Shown: piece by piece, positions 53,424-62,854 of the stretch
How the letters are laid out: each line of letters starts with the position of its first letter
Numbering within the stretch: the first letter of the stretch is position 1
Source of the DNA: Aliiroseovarius sp. PrR006
Lineage (GTDB): Bacteria > Pseudomonadota > Alphaproteobacteria > Rhodobacterales > Rhodobacteraceae
NCBI RefSeq assembly: GCF_010500215.1
Contig: NZ_JAAGOY010000007.1
Location: 1,043,734-1,107,733, forward strand
Reading direction: 5' to 3'
DNA: 64,000 nt
The notes under the pieces: generated by a model
What the model was told of the DNA's origin: nothing
Database searches by the model: none
The model's input: the letters and a program-made list of their open reading frames with translations, nothing else
Made by a program: the position numbers and the translations under genes

Positions 53424-53451
53424 AAAAAGCGCCGGCCGCGAAAGGCCGGCG
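53424..53451 (-). terminator. Terminator of the ATP-grasp operon
   Basis: CGCCGGCC (53430-53437) pairs with GGCCGGCG (53444-53451); on the minus strand CTTTTTATT follows. It is about 40 bases past the VOC stop and closes the four-gene operon. Confidence 0.88.
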
Positions 53452-53492
53452 TTTGCTACTTATCGGGGGCTGTCGCACTCCGCCTGTCGCAC

Positions 53493-54026
53493 TCAGGCTG
53501 AAAGTTCAGCCTCAGCAGCGGCAGGCTCAACCTCTTCAACTTCGGTCGCGACCACGCCTTCGGGCGTGTCGTAGATGGACTCGAGGCGCGCCTGACGTTG
53601 TTCGGCGTTTAGTTGCTCGGCGCGCTGAGCCAGACTCCAGCGGACACCAAACGGATCGACGAGGATGGCGGTCATATCACCCCACCATGTCGGGGTGATG
53701 GCCGAGACGACGGCTGCACCATTGTTGACGGCCTTTTCGAACACGGCTTCGACGTCTTCCAGATAGTGATGCAGGGTGACTTGCCCCTGGCCGTTATATG
53801 GCTGGGCATTTTCATCGAGATTAAGAACCACGGTGGTGCCGGAAACCTTGATCGTCGCATAGATTGCTATCTCGGTTCCGGGAACCGTGAGGATTTCAAC
53901 CGTCTCGGCACCAAGAGTGTCGGTATAGAACGCAATCGCGTCGGCGACATTGGTCACTGAAATCGAGGCAGTGATTGCGTTAAACCCTTTGGGCTTGGTC
54001 GGGATTTTTGCTTGGGAGGTAGTCAT
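53493..54026 (-). CDS. VOC-superfamily protein with acidic C-terminal tail
   Basis: 177 residues from the ATG at 54026 (AAGGAAATC upstream). A glyoxalase-type VOC module (about 15-135) is visible: ITASISVTNVADAIAFYTDTLGAE, split, then VTLHHYLEDVEAVFEKAVNNGA and DPFGVRWSLAQR. The ending is rich in Glu and Ala (EVEEVEPAAAEAELSA). PhnB-like members of this fold have unclear function. It is the last gene of the operon that starts with the ATP-grasp protein, 18 bases after the amidase gene, so its substrate is likely an intermediate of that pathway. Confidence 0.85.
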   Translation of the reverse strand: MTTSQAKIPTKPKGFNAITASISVTNVADAIAFYTDTLGAETVEILTVPGTEIAIYATIKVSGTTVVLNLDENAQPYNGQGQVTLHHYLEDVEAVFEKAVNNGAAVVSAITPTWWGDMTAILVDPFGVRWSLAQRAEQLNAEQRQARLESIYDTPEGVVATEVEEVEPAAAEAELSA

Positions 54027-54044
54027 GTGATTTCCTTTCCACAT

Positions 54045-54986
54045 TTACTTGTCGGAACGTTTTCGCGCACTGGATTGCGCGCTGTCCGGGCTTGTATCGG
54101 GTGCGGCAACCGGCAGGGCTGCCACGGGTTGTTTCCCTGAGGGGCGTCCGGGCTTCTGAAGCGGCCCGAGTGAATTGAGGTAGCTCCGGTCAAATCCGGG
54201 TTGATAGGCCGGGAAGTCGACGGTGTGGTCGCGGAAGCTTTTAAGTGGCTGCCCCATATTCAGGACACCGTTGCGACGCTGTCGGCGGACCAGGTCGAAA
54301 TCGACCTCGATCGGAATCATCTCTTCCTGAACGTTGCCGCGGTGCAGGACCTGACCAGCAGGATCGATTACCATCGAATAGCCGTTGCCACCCGCAAGCA
54401 GACCGTTGATGTGGAAGACATAGCTTTGGAACATCGCGGCCGAACCTTGCGCAATGGCAAGATCGGCTGGACGGTCGACAAAGCTTGCGAGGACCGGGTT
54501 GATGATCACCTCGGCCCCCATCGAGGTCAGCGTCCGCGTCACTTCGGGGAACCACAGATCATAGCAGATTGATACGCCAAAGCGGCCTACATCAGGCACG
54601 TCGAAGACACAGAATTCACGCCCAGGGGTCACACCCTCTTCATAAGGTGTAAACGGGAACATTTTGCGATAGCGGGTGACCACTTCGCCCTGCGGATTGA
54701 ACACAGGCGTGGTATTGTAGATCGCGCCGTCGAGCTTCTCGAAATACGACCCCGGGATCAGCCAGGTATCATAGTGGCGCGCCATCTCGGCGAACTCCCG
54801 TTCAAAGCTTCCGCCCATCGGCTGGGCGGCGTGGATCGCGGGGCCATGTGCGGCCAATTCGGAAAACACCACCATCTCGACCCAAGGATAGAGATGAAAC
54901 AGGATCTCCATGCGCTGGCGCATTTCTTCGATGTTGCGATGCGTGGTGATATGCATCTGGATGCCGGCGATGGCAAATCTGGACAT
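54045..54986 (-). CDS. Carbon-nitrogen hydrolase (nitrilase superfamily amidase)
   Basis: 313 residues. The catalytic triad Glu43-Lys108-Cys141 can be read in FSELAAHG, YRKMFPF and SICYDLWFPE. The CYDLWFPE context is typical of aliphatic amidases/N-carbamoyl-type hydrolases, not true nitrilases. The C-terminus from about 255 is a Pro/Ser-rich non-conserved tail. AGGAGG precedes the ATG at 54986, which overlaps the stop of the C45 gene (TAATG). Hydrolysis of an amide in the operon's substrate is inferred. Confidence 0.9.
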   Translation of the reverse strand: MSRFAIAGIQMHITTHRNIEEMRQRMEILFHLYPWVEMVVFSELAAHGPAIHAAQPMGGSFEREFAEMARHYDTWLIPGSYFEKLDGAIYNTTPVFNPQGEVVTRYRKMFPFTPYEEGVTPGREFCVFDVPDVGRFGVSICYDLWFPEVTRTLTSMGAEVIINPVLASFVDRPADLAIAQGSAAMFQSYVFHINGLLAGGNGYSMVIDPAGQVLHRGNVQEEMIPIEVDFDLVRRQRRNGVLNMGQPLKSFRDHTVDFPAYQPGFDRSYLNSLGPLQKPGRPSGKQPVAALPVAAPDTSPDSAQSSARKRSDK

Positions 54987-56215
54987 TAGTGGTCCTCCTG
55001 AGTGGTTTTTGTGGTGACGGGAACCAGGTTCGACCAATCCCCTTCTGTTCCATAGTGATTGCGCCGCCAGAAGGCAGCCAGCCGGGCCTGCTCGGGGCCC
55101 TTGTTGGTGGCGTGGGTTTCGGCGATGAACCGGCCAAACCATGCCGGGTGCGGATCGTGGGCAATGTAGTTCGGCGAAGGCAGAGCATAAGAACCGCCAT
55201 CAGAATACGCGATCGACTGCTCACGGGTGACAGGTTTGGCGATGTTCCAATCCTGCGACGTGCCGTCATGCCAGCTGAGCCTGACACGTCCTTGTGTAGG
55301 ACGGTAAGCTGCGGTGTAGACAGTACCAAAGCCCTGACGGTAGTTGGTGCTGAAGATCGGGCTTTGCAGAAATTCACGATTCAATCTGGTTGCATTGGTG
55401 GCAGGATCAGTGAGCAGACGTTCAAGATGCTCGGCCCGGCCCAATGTGTTGGAGATGCGACCGTGGCGGGGCCATTCCACCCCAATTTGATGATTGGTTG
55501 CCCAAGGTTGTTCCTGCACCATCGTCGGTCGATCAGGTGTGATGAAAACGGTGGCCCATTTACCCGAAGCATCGGCGAGCGTGATATTATAGGACATATG
55601 TGAGGGCACGGCACGGAGCACTTCGACGGCGTCGGTCACGTCGCGGCACATCTGCAGCACATAGCGCATGATCAACGGAATACCAAAACCCTTGCCCACT
55701 TCGATGCGCCCACCAAAAGTTAACGAGGCGGCTAACCCGTGCTCGTTCATTCCGTCAGCAAGTCCCGACATGGCCTCGACCATCCCGATGACGCGGGTGC
55801 CGCGCCAATTGGTGGTCAGCATCGTTGCCTCGTTCAGCGCCGGATCCAGGTCGTAGTTGCGGATGAGCAAGGGGCCATCGTCATCAACCAGAACGGCCTG
55901 AGAGCAATTGACCAGATAACGCGGTGGGCACCAAAAGCTGAGGAACCGACGCAGTGTGTTTCCGGCATCGGCGGTGTTAACCAGGTCATCCCAGAGCGTT
56001 TCAATTTCCGGCATATGTCGGCGAAGTGCACGGCGTGCATCGGTCAACGATAGCTCGCCGCCGCCGCGCTCAGTGAACCATTCGCGCCAACCGGGCCAGC
56101 CATGTGCCACCACGCGCCGCCAAGCCTTGCCCGGGGCGTCCTCAGTCAGGCTGCGGAAAGTCAGCTGTGTCTGAGCAGGCCCGTCCGCATGAGGTGCATC
56201 ATTGCCTAGAACCAT
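54986..56215 (-). CDS. C45-family Ntn hydrolase/acyltransferase-like protein
   Basis: 409 residues. The family includes acyl-CoA:6-aminopenicillanate acyltransferase and related amidohydrolases. The nucleophile is Cys104 in LVNCSQAVLVDDDG, followed by LLIRNYDLDP, then MSGLADGMNEHGLAASLTFGG, all typical C45 blocks. In characterised members the Cys becomes N-terminal by self-cleavage, which is possible here at Asn103-Cys104. The start overlaps the ATP-grasp stop by 10 bases. It could transfer or remove an acyl group on an amino compound; the substrate is unknown. Confidence 0.85.
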   Translation of the reverse strand: MVLGNDAPHADGPAQTQLTFRSLTEDAPGKAWRRVVAHGWPGWREWFTERGGGELSLTDARRALRRHMPEIETLWDDLVNTADAGNTLRRFLSFWCPPRYLVNCSQAVLVDDDGPLLIRNYDLDPALNEATMLTTNWRGTRVIGMVEAMSGLADGMNEHGLAASLTFGGRIEVGKGFGIPLIMRYVLQMCRDVTDAVEVLRAVPSHMSYNITLADASGKWATVFITPDRPTMVQEQPWATNHQIGVEWPRHGRISNTLGRAEHLERLLTDPATNATRLNREFLQSPIFSTNYRQGFGTVYTAAYRPTQGRVRLSWHDGTSQDWNIAKPVTREQSIAYSDGGSYALPSPNYIAHDPHPAWFGRFIAETHATNKGPEQARLAAFWRRNHYGTEGDWSNLVPVTTKTTQEDH

Positions 56216-57660
56216 TTTCCTGCCGTCATGTCCGAAGGAAGAGTCACGTGGGTGCTAGGCGAGAGCGGCACCGACTTAAACTCGGCCTTGATCGCTTTGT
56301 TCCAATCCGTAGCTCGGTCCAGCAGCTCACGATCATCTGATTGCATTCGGCCTCGCGCCAAAAGACACCCTAGGTCGGCACCGTGATAACAAAATTCGCC
56401 AACACCATAGACCCGCAGGTAGAACGCCTCATTCTCATCTCCGAGGGTGTTGATGCTGTGGCTGGGCCGCAGAAATTCGATTTCACCATCATCCTGCATC
56501 TGCCAGACACCAGATTGCGGTGCCTTGGTGATCAACTCAACCTTGTCGTCGGTCTGTTTCAGGATTAGCTGAGTCCAGTGATCGTAATCGTTCCAACGTG
56601 ATTGTACTTCGTCTATGTCAATCTCGTATTCGACTTCCATGAATTCCATCAGGTGGAACAGGAACAGAGGGCAGCCCCCATAGGTCGAGGTGATCAGGTT
56701 GGTGGGCGGTGAAGCGCCCGAGATGCGGGGGTTTAGCTCGCCCAAGTAAACCTCGTTGGTGTCTGTATCGAGCAGGAAGTCGATACAGAAGACACCCTTG
56801 TAGCCCTCCTGATACAGACGGTCACCGAATTTGCGGGCCATGTCGCGCACCTTCTCCGGCACGCCATCGGGCAGGATCCCAGGAGAGATATCGTTACCGC
56901 ACCAGCCGCCTTTATAGGGCGTGATCTCTTCGAAGCCCGTAATGTCGGTCATGACTGGACCAACGAGCGTGCCGTGGCGGGTCGCGCAACCTTCGATCGT
57001 ACCGGGCAGGTGATTGAGCCGCTTCATGATTTTCAGCTGTTGACCGGTCATCTTGCTGGAGTTTTTGTCCCAATCTTCGCGGGACTTGATGAAGAAAGTG
57101 GTGCGGCCGCTGTCACCATAGGGTGTCTGCACAACCAGATCGTTGCCCAGTCCGGCGCGCTCGGCCAGCTTGATTAGCTCGCCAAAGGTATTCGCCTCGC
57201 CCATGATGTTGGGCGCGCTGGCCACACCCGCTTCGTTGCCCAAGCGGGTGGTTTCGATCTTGCTGTCTAGGCGATTGCGCAGATCGTTTGAGGGCAGCGC
57301 GATGGTCAGCCCGATTTCTTCGCAGAGTTCCTCAGTTTTCTCATCGAACTGCACAAACAGGGCCATCCCCGGTTTCTGGGACTGTGCGCGGGCGCGGAAC
57401 TCGGCGTGGTCGACAAGATAGTTGCCCACGTCTTCCATAGAGCGGAAATCCTGTGCTTCCGTTTGGGTAGGCAGGAAGACCCGCGGATGACGACCATCGA
57501 AGATATCGAAGTAGTTGACGTATTCCAGCCCACCAACCCACTGATCCAGACCCATTAGGTTGAAGGGGGTCGGCATGATCACGTAGATCGGCGTCTCGTT
57601 GCGGCGAAGATAACGGTAAATCTCCGTCAGACCCCTCAAGGGTGCATTTTCAGTACTCAT
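56206..57660 (-). CDS. ATP-grasp enzyme of unknown substrate
   Basis: 484 residues from the ATG at 57660 (AGGAG upstream). An ATP-grasp core is visible: VVQTPYGDSGRTTFFIKS gives the Gly-rich loop and GVFCIDFLLDTDTNEVYLGELNPR the metal-binding strand with E-x-N-P-R at about residue 310-330. It resembles biotin-carboxylase-like ATP-grasp proteins but has no biotin-carboxylase or CPSase partner domains. ATP-grasp enzymes join a carboxylate to an amine or thiol via acyl phosphate. First gene of the operon, it starts divergent from the TRAP transporter. I cannot assign a reaction. Confidence 0.85.
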   Translation of the reverse strand: MSTENAPLRGLTEIYRYLRRNETPIYVIMPTPFNLMGLDQWVGGLEYVNYFDIFDGRHPRVFLPTQTEAQDFRSMEDVGNYLVDHAEFRARAQSQKPGMALFVQFDEKTEELCEEIGLTIALPSNDLRNRLDSKIETTRLGNEAGVASAPNIMGEANTFGELIKLAERAGLGNDLVVQTPYGDSGRTTFFIKSREDWDKNSSKMTGQQLKIMKRLNHLPGTIEGCATRHGTLVGPVMTDITGFEEITPYKGGWCGNDISPGILPDGVPEKVRDMARKFGDRLYQEGYKGVFCIDFLLDTDTNEVYLGELNPRISGASPPTNLITSTYGGCPLFLFHLMEFMEVEYEIDIDEVQSRWNDYDHWTQLILKQTDDKVELITKAPQSGVWQMQDDGEIEFLRPSHSINTLGDENEAFYLRVYGVGEFCYHGADLGCLLARGRMQSDDRELLDRATDWNKAIKAEFKSVPLSPSTHVTLPSDMTAGKWF

Positions 57661-58046
57661 GTTGGGCCATCTCCTCACAGACGTGGATTGGAATTCTTGA
57701 CGTAGCGGAAGCAGTGATTCGCGCATCCGCACAACATTATAGATAGACAATGCTCTATAAAGCGACATTAATTTGCTCACTAAATTGAGCGACATGAGTC
57801 TGACCCTCCCATCAAAAGACACGCAAACCTTTGATAATGTGAAGATAACGGTGAATCTGGGTGGGTTATGCGTGGTCGATATGATCACTATACTGAGCAA
57901 ACTGCAATAATAAAGCGCATTATTTATTGCGCGAAATTGACTTTTCCGTATATGCAGTCCGCCAAGTCGACGTAATTTTGCGCAAATTTTTGATCAAAAA
58001 GCGTGGCTTGAAGGTACGGGACACCGATCCCCAAAGGAGGAATAAG
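57661..58046. promoter_or_regulatory. Divergent promoter region with TTGCGCAA-type palindromes
   Basis: 386 bases, AT-rich, between the ATP-grasp and TRAP operons. AATTTTGCGCAAATTT (57974-57989) is a near-perfect dyad centred on GCGC, TTATTGCGCGAAATT (57924-57938) is an imperfect copy, and GCAATAA (57904-57910) faces TTATTGC (57924-57930). GCTCA and TGAGC around 57772-57787 make a further short dyad. The TTGCGCAA core recurs before the XRE-cupin regulator. Confidence 0.65.
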
Positions 58047-59060
58047 ATGAAACTGACTATCACTCGCCGCGCTGTTCTGGGCGCGATGGCCGGCGCCGCA
58101 GCGCTGACATCAATTGCAACTGCGGCATCGGCAGATACCGTGCGCCTGCGCTTCCACACATTCTACGGCACTGAAATTGACCACATCGCCGACAAATTTC
58201 GCGACACCGTAAAAGACATGTCGGACGGAAGCCTGCGGATCCAGTACTTCCGCGGTGGTGAGCTTGTTGCGTCGGATCAGTTTGCCGATGCGGCTGCCAA
58301 AGGCACCATCGACATCGTGCATGGTACCGGTGGTTACTGGTCGGGTCAGATTGACGTAGGCAACATCGAAGCCGGTCTTCCTGGTGCGTGGGCCAGCGTC
58401 GACGAAGCCAAGACTTTGTTTGAAAGTCCTGAAGTCGACAAGCTGCTGACCGAAGCTTACGCCGAAGCGGGCACCGTCTATTTGGGCAAGGGCTATGGCC
58501 ACAACTACGACCTGCTGACCAAAGACCCGGTCACCTCATTGGAAGATCTGAAGACGCGCAAAATCCGGGCGACATCGAACGTTGCCAAGGTTCTGAACGC
58601 CTTTGGCATTCCCACCGTATACCTGCCCGCGCAGGAGCTTTATATCGGTATGTCGACCGGCGTGATTGATGGCGCGATATATGGTGGTCCGGTAGAGTAC
58701 GAGCAGCTGAAGCTGCACGAAACCGCTCAAAACTATACCTTCATGAACATGCTGATGCCTGGCTGGACCGAAACCTTCCTGGCCAACCCAGAGATGTGGG
58801 AAAAGCTTAGCGATGAGCACAAGCAGATCCTGAAGACCGCAATTGGCCAGTTTGCTGACGACATCCATCAGTGGCTGGACGATGGCAACAAAGGCGTGGC
58901 TGAAGGCACCTTTGAATACGCGACGCTGCCAGATGCGGATTCAAAAGCTCTGACCGAGGCTTCGCAAGCCGTTTGGGCCGAAGAAGCTGCCCGCTCTGAT
59001 CGCAACAAGGCACTGGTTGACGCGTTGATCGCCAATGCAAAGGCGCAAGGTCGCCTCTAA
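58047..59060 (+). CDS. TRAP transporter substrate-binding protein (DctP type)
   Basis: 337 residues with a signal peptide that also carries a Tat-like TRRAVLGAMAG segment, cleavage near ASA. The mature periplasmic binding protein has LRFHTFYGTEIDH, KFRDTVKDMSDGSLRIQYF, split, and GKGYGHNYDLLTKDPV; the Arg of KIRATSN is the conserved carboxylate-binding Arg of the family. Ligand is likely an organic acid or amino-type acid. AAAGGAGG precedes the ATG. First gene of the TRAP operon. Confidence 0.92.
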   Translation: MKLTITRRAVLGAMAGAAALTSIATAASADTVRLRFHTFYGTEIDHIADKFRDTVKDMSDGSLRIQYFRGGELVASDQFADAAAKGTIDIVHGTGGYWSGQIDVGNIEAGLPGAWASVDEAKTLFESPEVDKLLTEAYAEAGTVYLGKGYGHNYDLLTKDPVTSLEDLKTRKIRATSNVAKVLNAFGIPTVYLPAQELYIGMSTGVIDGAIYGGPVEYEQLKLHETAQNYTFMNMLMPGWTETFLANPEMWEKLSDEHKQILKTAIGQFADDIHQWLDDGNKGVAEGTFEYATLPDADSKALTEASQAVWAEEAARSDRNKALVDALIANAKAQGRL

Positions 59061-59063
59061 ACC

Positions 59064-59639
59064 ATGGACCTGGTGACAAGATATCTTGTTCTCCAGGATG
59101 GCCTGTCCGAATTTGTCGGGCGGGCCATTTCCTGGTTAACGCTGGCGATGATTGCCGTGCTTATGCTGGAGATCGTCGCTCGTTATTTCCTGAACTCCCC
59201 GACAATTTGGGCCCATGAAACAAGCACAATGCTTTACGGCGCATTTTGTATGCTGGCAGGGGCTTATACGTTGCGCCACCGCGGCCACGTAAGGTCCGAA
59301 GTGATCTATGGCCTGATGGGACCACGCGGCAAAGCCTTTTGCGACACCATCATCTTCACTCTTGGCCTCGTGGTTCTTGGTGTCTTTTTCAAGCTGGCCG
59401 TGGGTTTTGCTGCCGATAGCTGGGCTGTGCGGGAGTACTCCAACAAAAGCATCTGGCAGCCAGCGATCTATCCCATCAAGACGGTTATCCCGATCGCCGT
59501 GGGCTTGGTCATTTTGCAGAACATTGCTGAACTTGTTCGGGCCGTCTTAACCCTGCTGGGGATCGACTTTGAAGATCCGCGCGAACAAGAAGTTGAATCC
59601 GACATCGATCCAGAACTTTTGAAAGCCGCTCGGGATTGA
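59064..59639 (+). CDS. TRAP transporter small permease (DctQ type)
   Basis: 191 residues with four transmembrane helices (about 15-40, 50-72, 90-115, 132-155). WAHETSTMLYGAFCMLAGAY is the DctQ signature. It follows the binding protein by 3 bases. Forms the membrane complex with the large permease. Confidence 0.9.
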   Translation: MDLVTRYLVLQDGLSEFVGRAISWLTLAMIAVLMLEIVARYFLNSPTIWAHETSTMLYGAFCMLAGAYTLRHRGHVRSEVIYGLMGPRGKAFCDTIIFTLGLVVLGVFFKLAVGFAADSWAVREYSNKSIWQPAIYPIKTVIPIAVGLVILQNIAELVRAVLTLLGIDFEDPREQEVESDIDPELLKAARD

Positions 59640-59683
59640 GGCGCAATTGACGGGTGGCCTTGCGCCACTTGGGAGGAGAAATT

Positions 59684-61003
59684 ATGGCTGAACTCGATCC
59701 GCTCATGGTGACCGCGATCATGTTCTTGTCGATGCTTGCGCTGATGGCGTTGGGAGCGCCACTTGCCTGGGCATTGACGATTACTGGCGTGGGTAGCGCC
59801 TACATGCTGTGGGGGCCGGGAGGTCTCGAACTTCTGGTCAGCTCGACCTACAGCGCTATGGACAACTTCCTGTTGGTGGCATTGCCGCTGTTCATTTTCA
59901 TGGGACTTGTTCTGCAAAGGTCTGGGATAACCGACGACCTTTTTGAAATGATACACAAGTTGATGGGTGGCATCCCTGGCGGACTTGGTGTCGGCACGGT
60001 GATCATCTGTGCTCTGATCGCGGCCATGGCCGGGGTGTCCGGTGCGGCCACTGTATCGCTTGGCATTATCGCCCTGCCAGCAATGCTGAACCGTGGATAT
60101 GACAAAAAACTAGTAACGGGGACGATCATGGCAGGTGGCGCTTTGGGCTTCCTGATACCACCCTCTGTCTTGATGATTATCTACGCCTTTCTCAGTCGTG
60201 ACTCGGTGGGCAAGCTGTTCGCTGCGGGCCTTATGCCGGGTCTGATGCTGGCAGGTATTTATATCGCCTATACCCTGATCCGCTGCCGCATCAATCCTGA
60301 TCTTGGCCCCCCCGCACCACCCGAGGAACGGTTCAGTGGTATGGAAAAGGTGAAGTCCCTACGTCACCTGCTGCCTCCGGGCATTCTGATCGCGACAGTG
60401 CTCGGTTGTATCATCGGGGGCGTGACCTCGCCCTCCGAGGCTTCGGCCATTGGCGCCTTTGGATCCTTGCTGATCGCCGCGCTACACCGCCGTGTCAGCT
60501 GGGACATGATGCAATATGTCATGACCACCACCGCCAAGCTGATGGGAATGCTGATGTGGATTACCATCGCCGCGGTGTTCTTTTCCAAGATCTATGTTGG
60601 TCTTGGTGCGGGCCAGATCGTGGGCGAGCTGATCGAGGATTTTGAGCTATCTCCAATCTTCGTCATCATTGCGATGCTGTTTACTTACTTTGTGCTGGGC
60701 ATGTTCTTGGATGATTTCGCCATCGTTTTCATCACCGTGCCGCTTTTCGTGCCCATCGTACGAGAGCTGGGATATGACACGACATGGTTTGCGGTGCTGT
60801 TCATCTTGTCGATGCAGTCAGCATATTTGACGCCACCATTTGGATATAACCTGTTTTATATGCGCTCGGTGGCACCGCCGGAGATTTCTATCGGTGACAT
60901 CTACAAGGCCGCGATCCCCTTCGTGATTTTGCAGATTATTGGTCTGGTGCTGGTAGTGGCCTTCCCACAGATCGCACTGTGGCTTCCAAGTCTGCTCTTC
61001 TGA
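59684..61003 (+). CDS. TRAP transporter large permease (DctM type)
   Basis: 439 residues, about twelve transmembrane helices. GLGVGTVIICALIAAMAGVSGAATVSLG, split, and GALGFLIPPSVLMIIYAFLS are DctM hallmarks. GGGAGGAG precedes the ATG at 59684. Sodium-driven uptake with the DctQ and binding subunits. Confidence 0.92.
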   Translation: MAELDPLMVTAIMFLSMLALMALGAPLAWALTITGVGSAYMLWGPGGLELLVSSTYSAMDNFLLVALPLFIFMGLVLQRSGITDDLFEMIHKLMGGIPGGLGVGTVIICALIAAMAGVSGAATVSLGIIALPAMLNRGYDKKLVTGTIMAGGALGFLIPPSVLMIIYAFLSRDSVGKLFAAGLMPGLMLAGIYIAYTLIRCRINPDLGPPAPPEERFSGMEKVKSLRHLLPPGILIATVLGCIIGGVTSPSEASAIGAFGSLLIAALHRRVSWDMMQYVMTTTAKLMGMLMWITIAAVFFSKIYVGLGAGQIVGELIEDFELSPIFVIIAMLFTYFVLGMFLDDFAIVFITVPLFVPIVRELGYDTTWFAVLFILSMQSAYLTPPFGYNLFYMRSVAPPEISIGDIYKAAIPFVILQIIGLVLVVAFPQIALWLPSLLF

Positions 61004-61025
61004 ATAGAATAGCGAAGCAAAAACA

Positions 61026-61056
61026 AAACCGCCGGTGCTTGATGCGCCGGCGGTTT
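61026..61056. terminator. Bidirectional terminator between TRAP and CoA-transferase genes
   Basis: AAACCGCCGG (61026-61035) pairs with CCGGCGGTTT (61047-61056). On the plus strand CTTTTG follows, on the minus strand TGTTTTTGC. It serves both convergent genes. Confidence 0.85.
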
Positions 61057-61071
61057 CTTTTGTGGGCTTGT

Positions 61072-62184
61072 TTAATTGGTGTTGCGTGGCAGTACCGGCG
61101 CTGTCTTGTCCAGCTTCAACGCGGCATCCGAGAACACCCAGGGTCCGCGTACTCCCGGCACGCCTTCCGGAGTGATCTGCATTCCGCGATGCAGGATTTG
61201 TGGGTTCTGGAAGGTCTGCTCCATCGTGTTGATGGGACCGGCAGGGACGGTGGCGTCCTCGAGCGCGGCCAGAATGTCGGCCATGGTCCACGTCGATAGG
61301 CTTTCCTCAATCGCCGGGGTCAGGGCGGCACGGTTTGCAACACGGTCTGAATTGGTGCCGAACCGCGCATCAGTTGCCAAATCCTCGCGCCCGATCACGC
61401 CGCAGAACCGTTGAAACTGTCCGTCATTTCCAACCGCTAGAATGATATGCCCATCCTTTACCGGGCAGACCTGATAGGGCGCGATGTTTGGATGCTCATT
61501 GCCCAGCCGATTGGGGCTGGTGCCCGTCGCCAGATAGTTCATCGCCTGATTGGCCATCAGAGCGGTCGCGCAGTCCAGAAGGCTCATGTCCACATGCTGA
61601 CCGCGCCCAGTGCGGTGGCGCTGCTCGACCGCGGCCAGAATGCCGATGGTGCCGTAAAGCCCGGTGACGATATCGGTGATCGCGACGCCCACTTTCTGGG
61701 GCTGTCCTGCTGGGTCTCCTGTCACGGACATCAGACCCGACAGACCCTGAAGCAGGAAGTCATAGCCCGCGCGTTTGGCCCACGGTCCGTCCTGCCCAAA
61801 CCCGGTGACCGAGCAATAGATCAGGCGCGGGTTCAGTTTCGACAGGCTGTCGTAATCCAACCCGTATTTCGCCAGCCCACCGACCTTGAAGTTCTCGACC
61901 AGAATATCGGCATCCTTGATCAGGTCACGCACCTTCTCCTGCCCTTCAGGCGTGCGGAAATCGGCGGTGATCACGTCCTTGCCCCGGTTGGCGCAATAGT
62001 AATAGGCGGCGGTCTTGTCGCCGTCGCGCTCGATGAAGGGCGGACCCCAGCCACGGGTGTCATCGCCGGTTTCGGCCTCGACCTTCACCACATCTGCGCC
62101 CAGATCGGCCAGCGATTGACCGATCCACGGTCCAGCCAGAATTCTGGCCAACTCGACCACTTTTAAACCTTCAAGAGGGGACAT
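61072..62184 (-). CDS. CaiB/BaiF-family CoA transferase
   Basis: 370 residues. Family III CoA transferase that moves CoA between carboxylic acids. The N-terminal LEGLKVVELARILAGPW, ADVVKVEAETGDDTRG and NRGKDVITADF are typical. Catalytic Asp is in MSLLDCATALMANQA. It follows the XRE-cupin gene on the minus strand and is divergent from the aminotransferase unit, so it may activate the carbon skeleton after transamination. Confidence 0.92.
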   Translation of the reverse strand: MSPLEGLKVVELARILAGPWIGQSLADLGADVVKVEAETGDDTRGWGPPFIERDGDKTAAYYYCANRGKDVITADFRTPEGQEKVRDLIKDADILVENFKVGGLAKYGLDYDSLSKLNPRLIYCSVTGFGQDGPWAKRAGYDFLLQGLSGLMSVTGDPAGQPQKVGVAITDIVTGLYGTIGILAAVEQRHRTGRGQHVDMSLLDCATALMANQAMNYLATGTSPNRLGNEHPNIAPYQVCPVKDGHIILAVGNDGQFQRFCGVIGREDLATDARFGTNSDRVANRAALTPAIEESLSTWTMADILAALEDATVPAGPINTMEQTFQNPQILHRGMQITPEGVPGVRGPWVFSDAALKLDKTAPVLPRNTN

Positions 62185-62223
62185 TCATTTCTCTCCTTGC
62201 AGGCATAGGGTCGCCTGCGTGGG

Positions 62224-62805
62224 TTACAGGTATGGGGGTGTACAAGCCGAGATTACCTCGGCAGGGCGATCAGAGGTGTTGCGGAACCGATGCGGCTCGC
62301 GGCTGTTAAAAAGGTAAGCATCACCTGCCTTCAAAACGCGAATCTCATTGCCGACCGTGACTTCAAGCTCGCCAGAGATGATGATGCCGCCTTCATTTGC
62401 CTCGTGTTCGATCATCGAGGCACCCGTGTCGGCGCCAGCTTCATATCGTTCATGCAGCAGTTGCAGGCCATGTGCCTTGGCGTCTCCTACTTGCTTGATG
62501 GTAATCTTCTGCCGGATCGATTCGTCGTCTTGATAAAGGAGCGATGTGAGGTCTCGCAATTCGGACGGTGTGAAGAAGGGTTGCTTGTTAATCTCAGATT
62601 CTGGCTCAAAAAACTCGGCCATACTGATGCCAAAGCCACCGAGTATTTTGCGCAAAGATGCAACGGATGGGCTGCTTCGGTTGGTCTCGATCATCGAGAT
62701 TTGACCATGGGGCACACCGGCAGCATCGGCTAGTTGTCTTTGGGATAGGCCAAATTGCGTTCTTAGCGCCCTTAAACGTCCGCCAACGTCGAAATCATCG
62801 GTCAT
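62224..62805 (-). CDS. XRE-cupin regulator (PuuR-like)
   Basis: 193 residues from the ATG at 62805; an in-frame Met nine codons upstream is an alternative. The helix-turn-helix (about 8-60) has RLRALRTQFGLSQRQLADAAG, split, and QISMIETNRSSPSVASL. The C-terminal cupin (about 115-190) has SGELEVTVGNEIRVLKAGDAYLF. PuuR-type proteins repress polyamine or amine catabolic genes and release DNA when a ligand binds. Its own region and the ATP-grasp/TRAP region share the TTGCGCAA dyad, so it is the best candidate repressor of both. Confidence 0.9.
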   Translation of the reverse strand: MTDDFDVGGRLRALRTQFGLSQRQLADAAGVPHGQISMIETNRSSPSVASLRKILGGFGISMAEFFEPESEINKQPFFTPSELRDLTSLLYQDDESIRQKITIKQVGDAKAHGLQLLHERYEAGADTGASMIEHEANEGGIIISGELEVTVGNEIRVLKAGDAYLFNSREPHRFRNTSDRPAEVISACTPPYL

Positions 62806-62854
62806 TATAATAGTGTCCTGCTGTTTTTTCATAGGATACTCGAATCTGGCGTTG

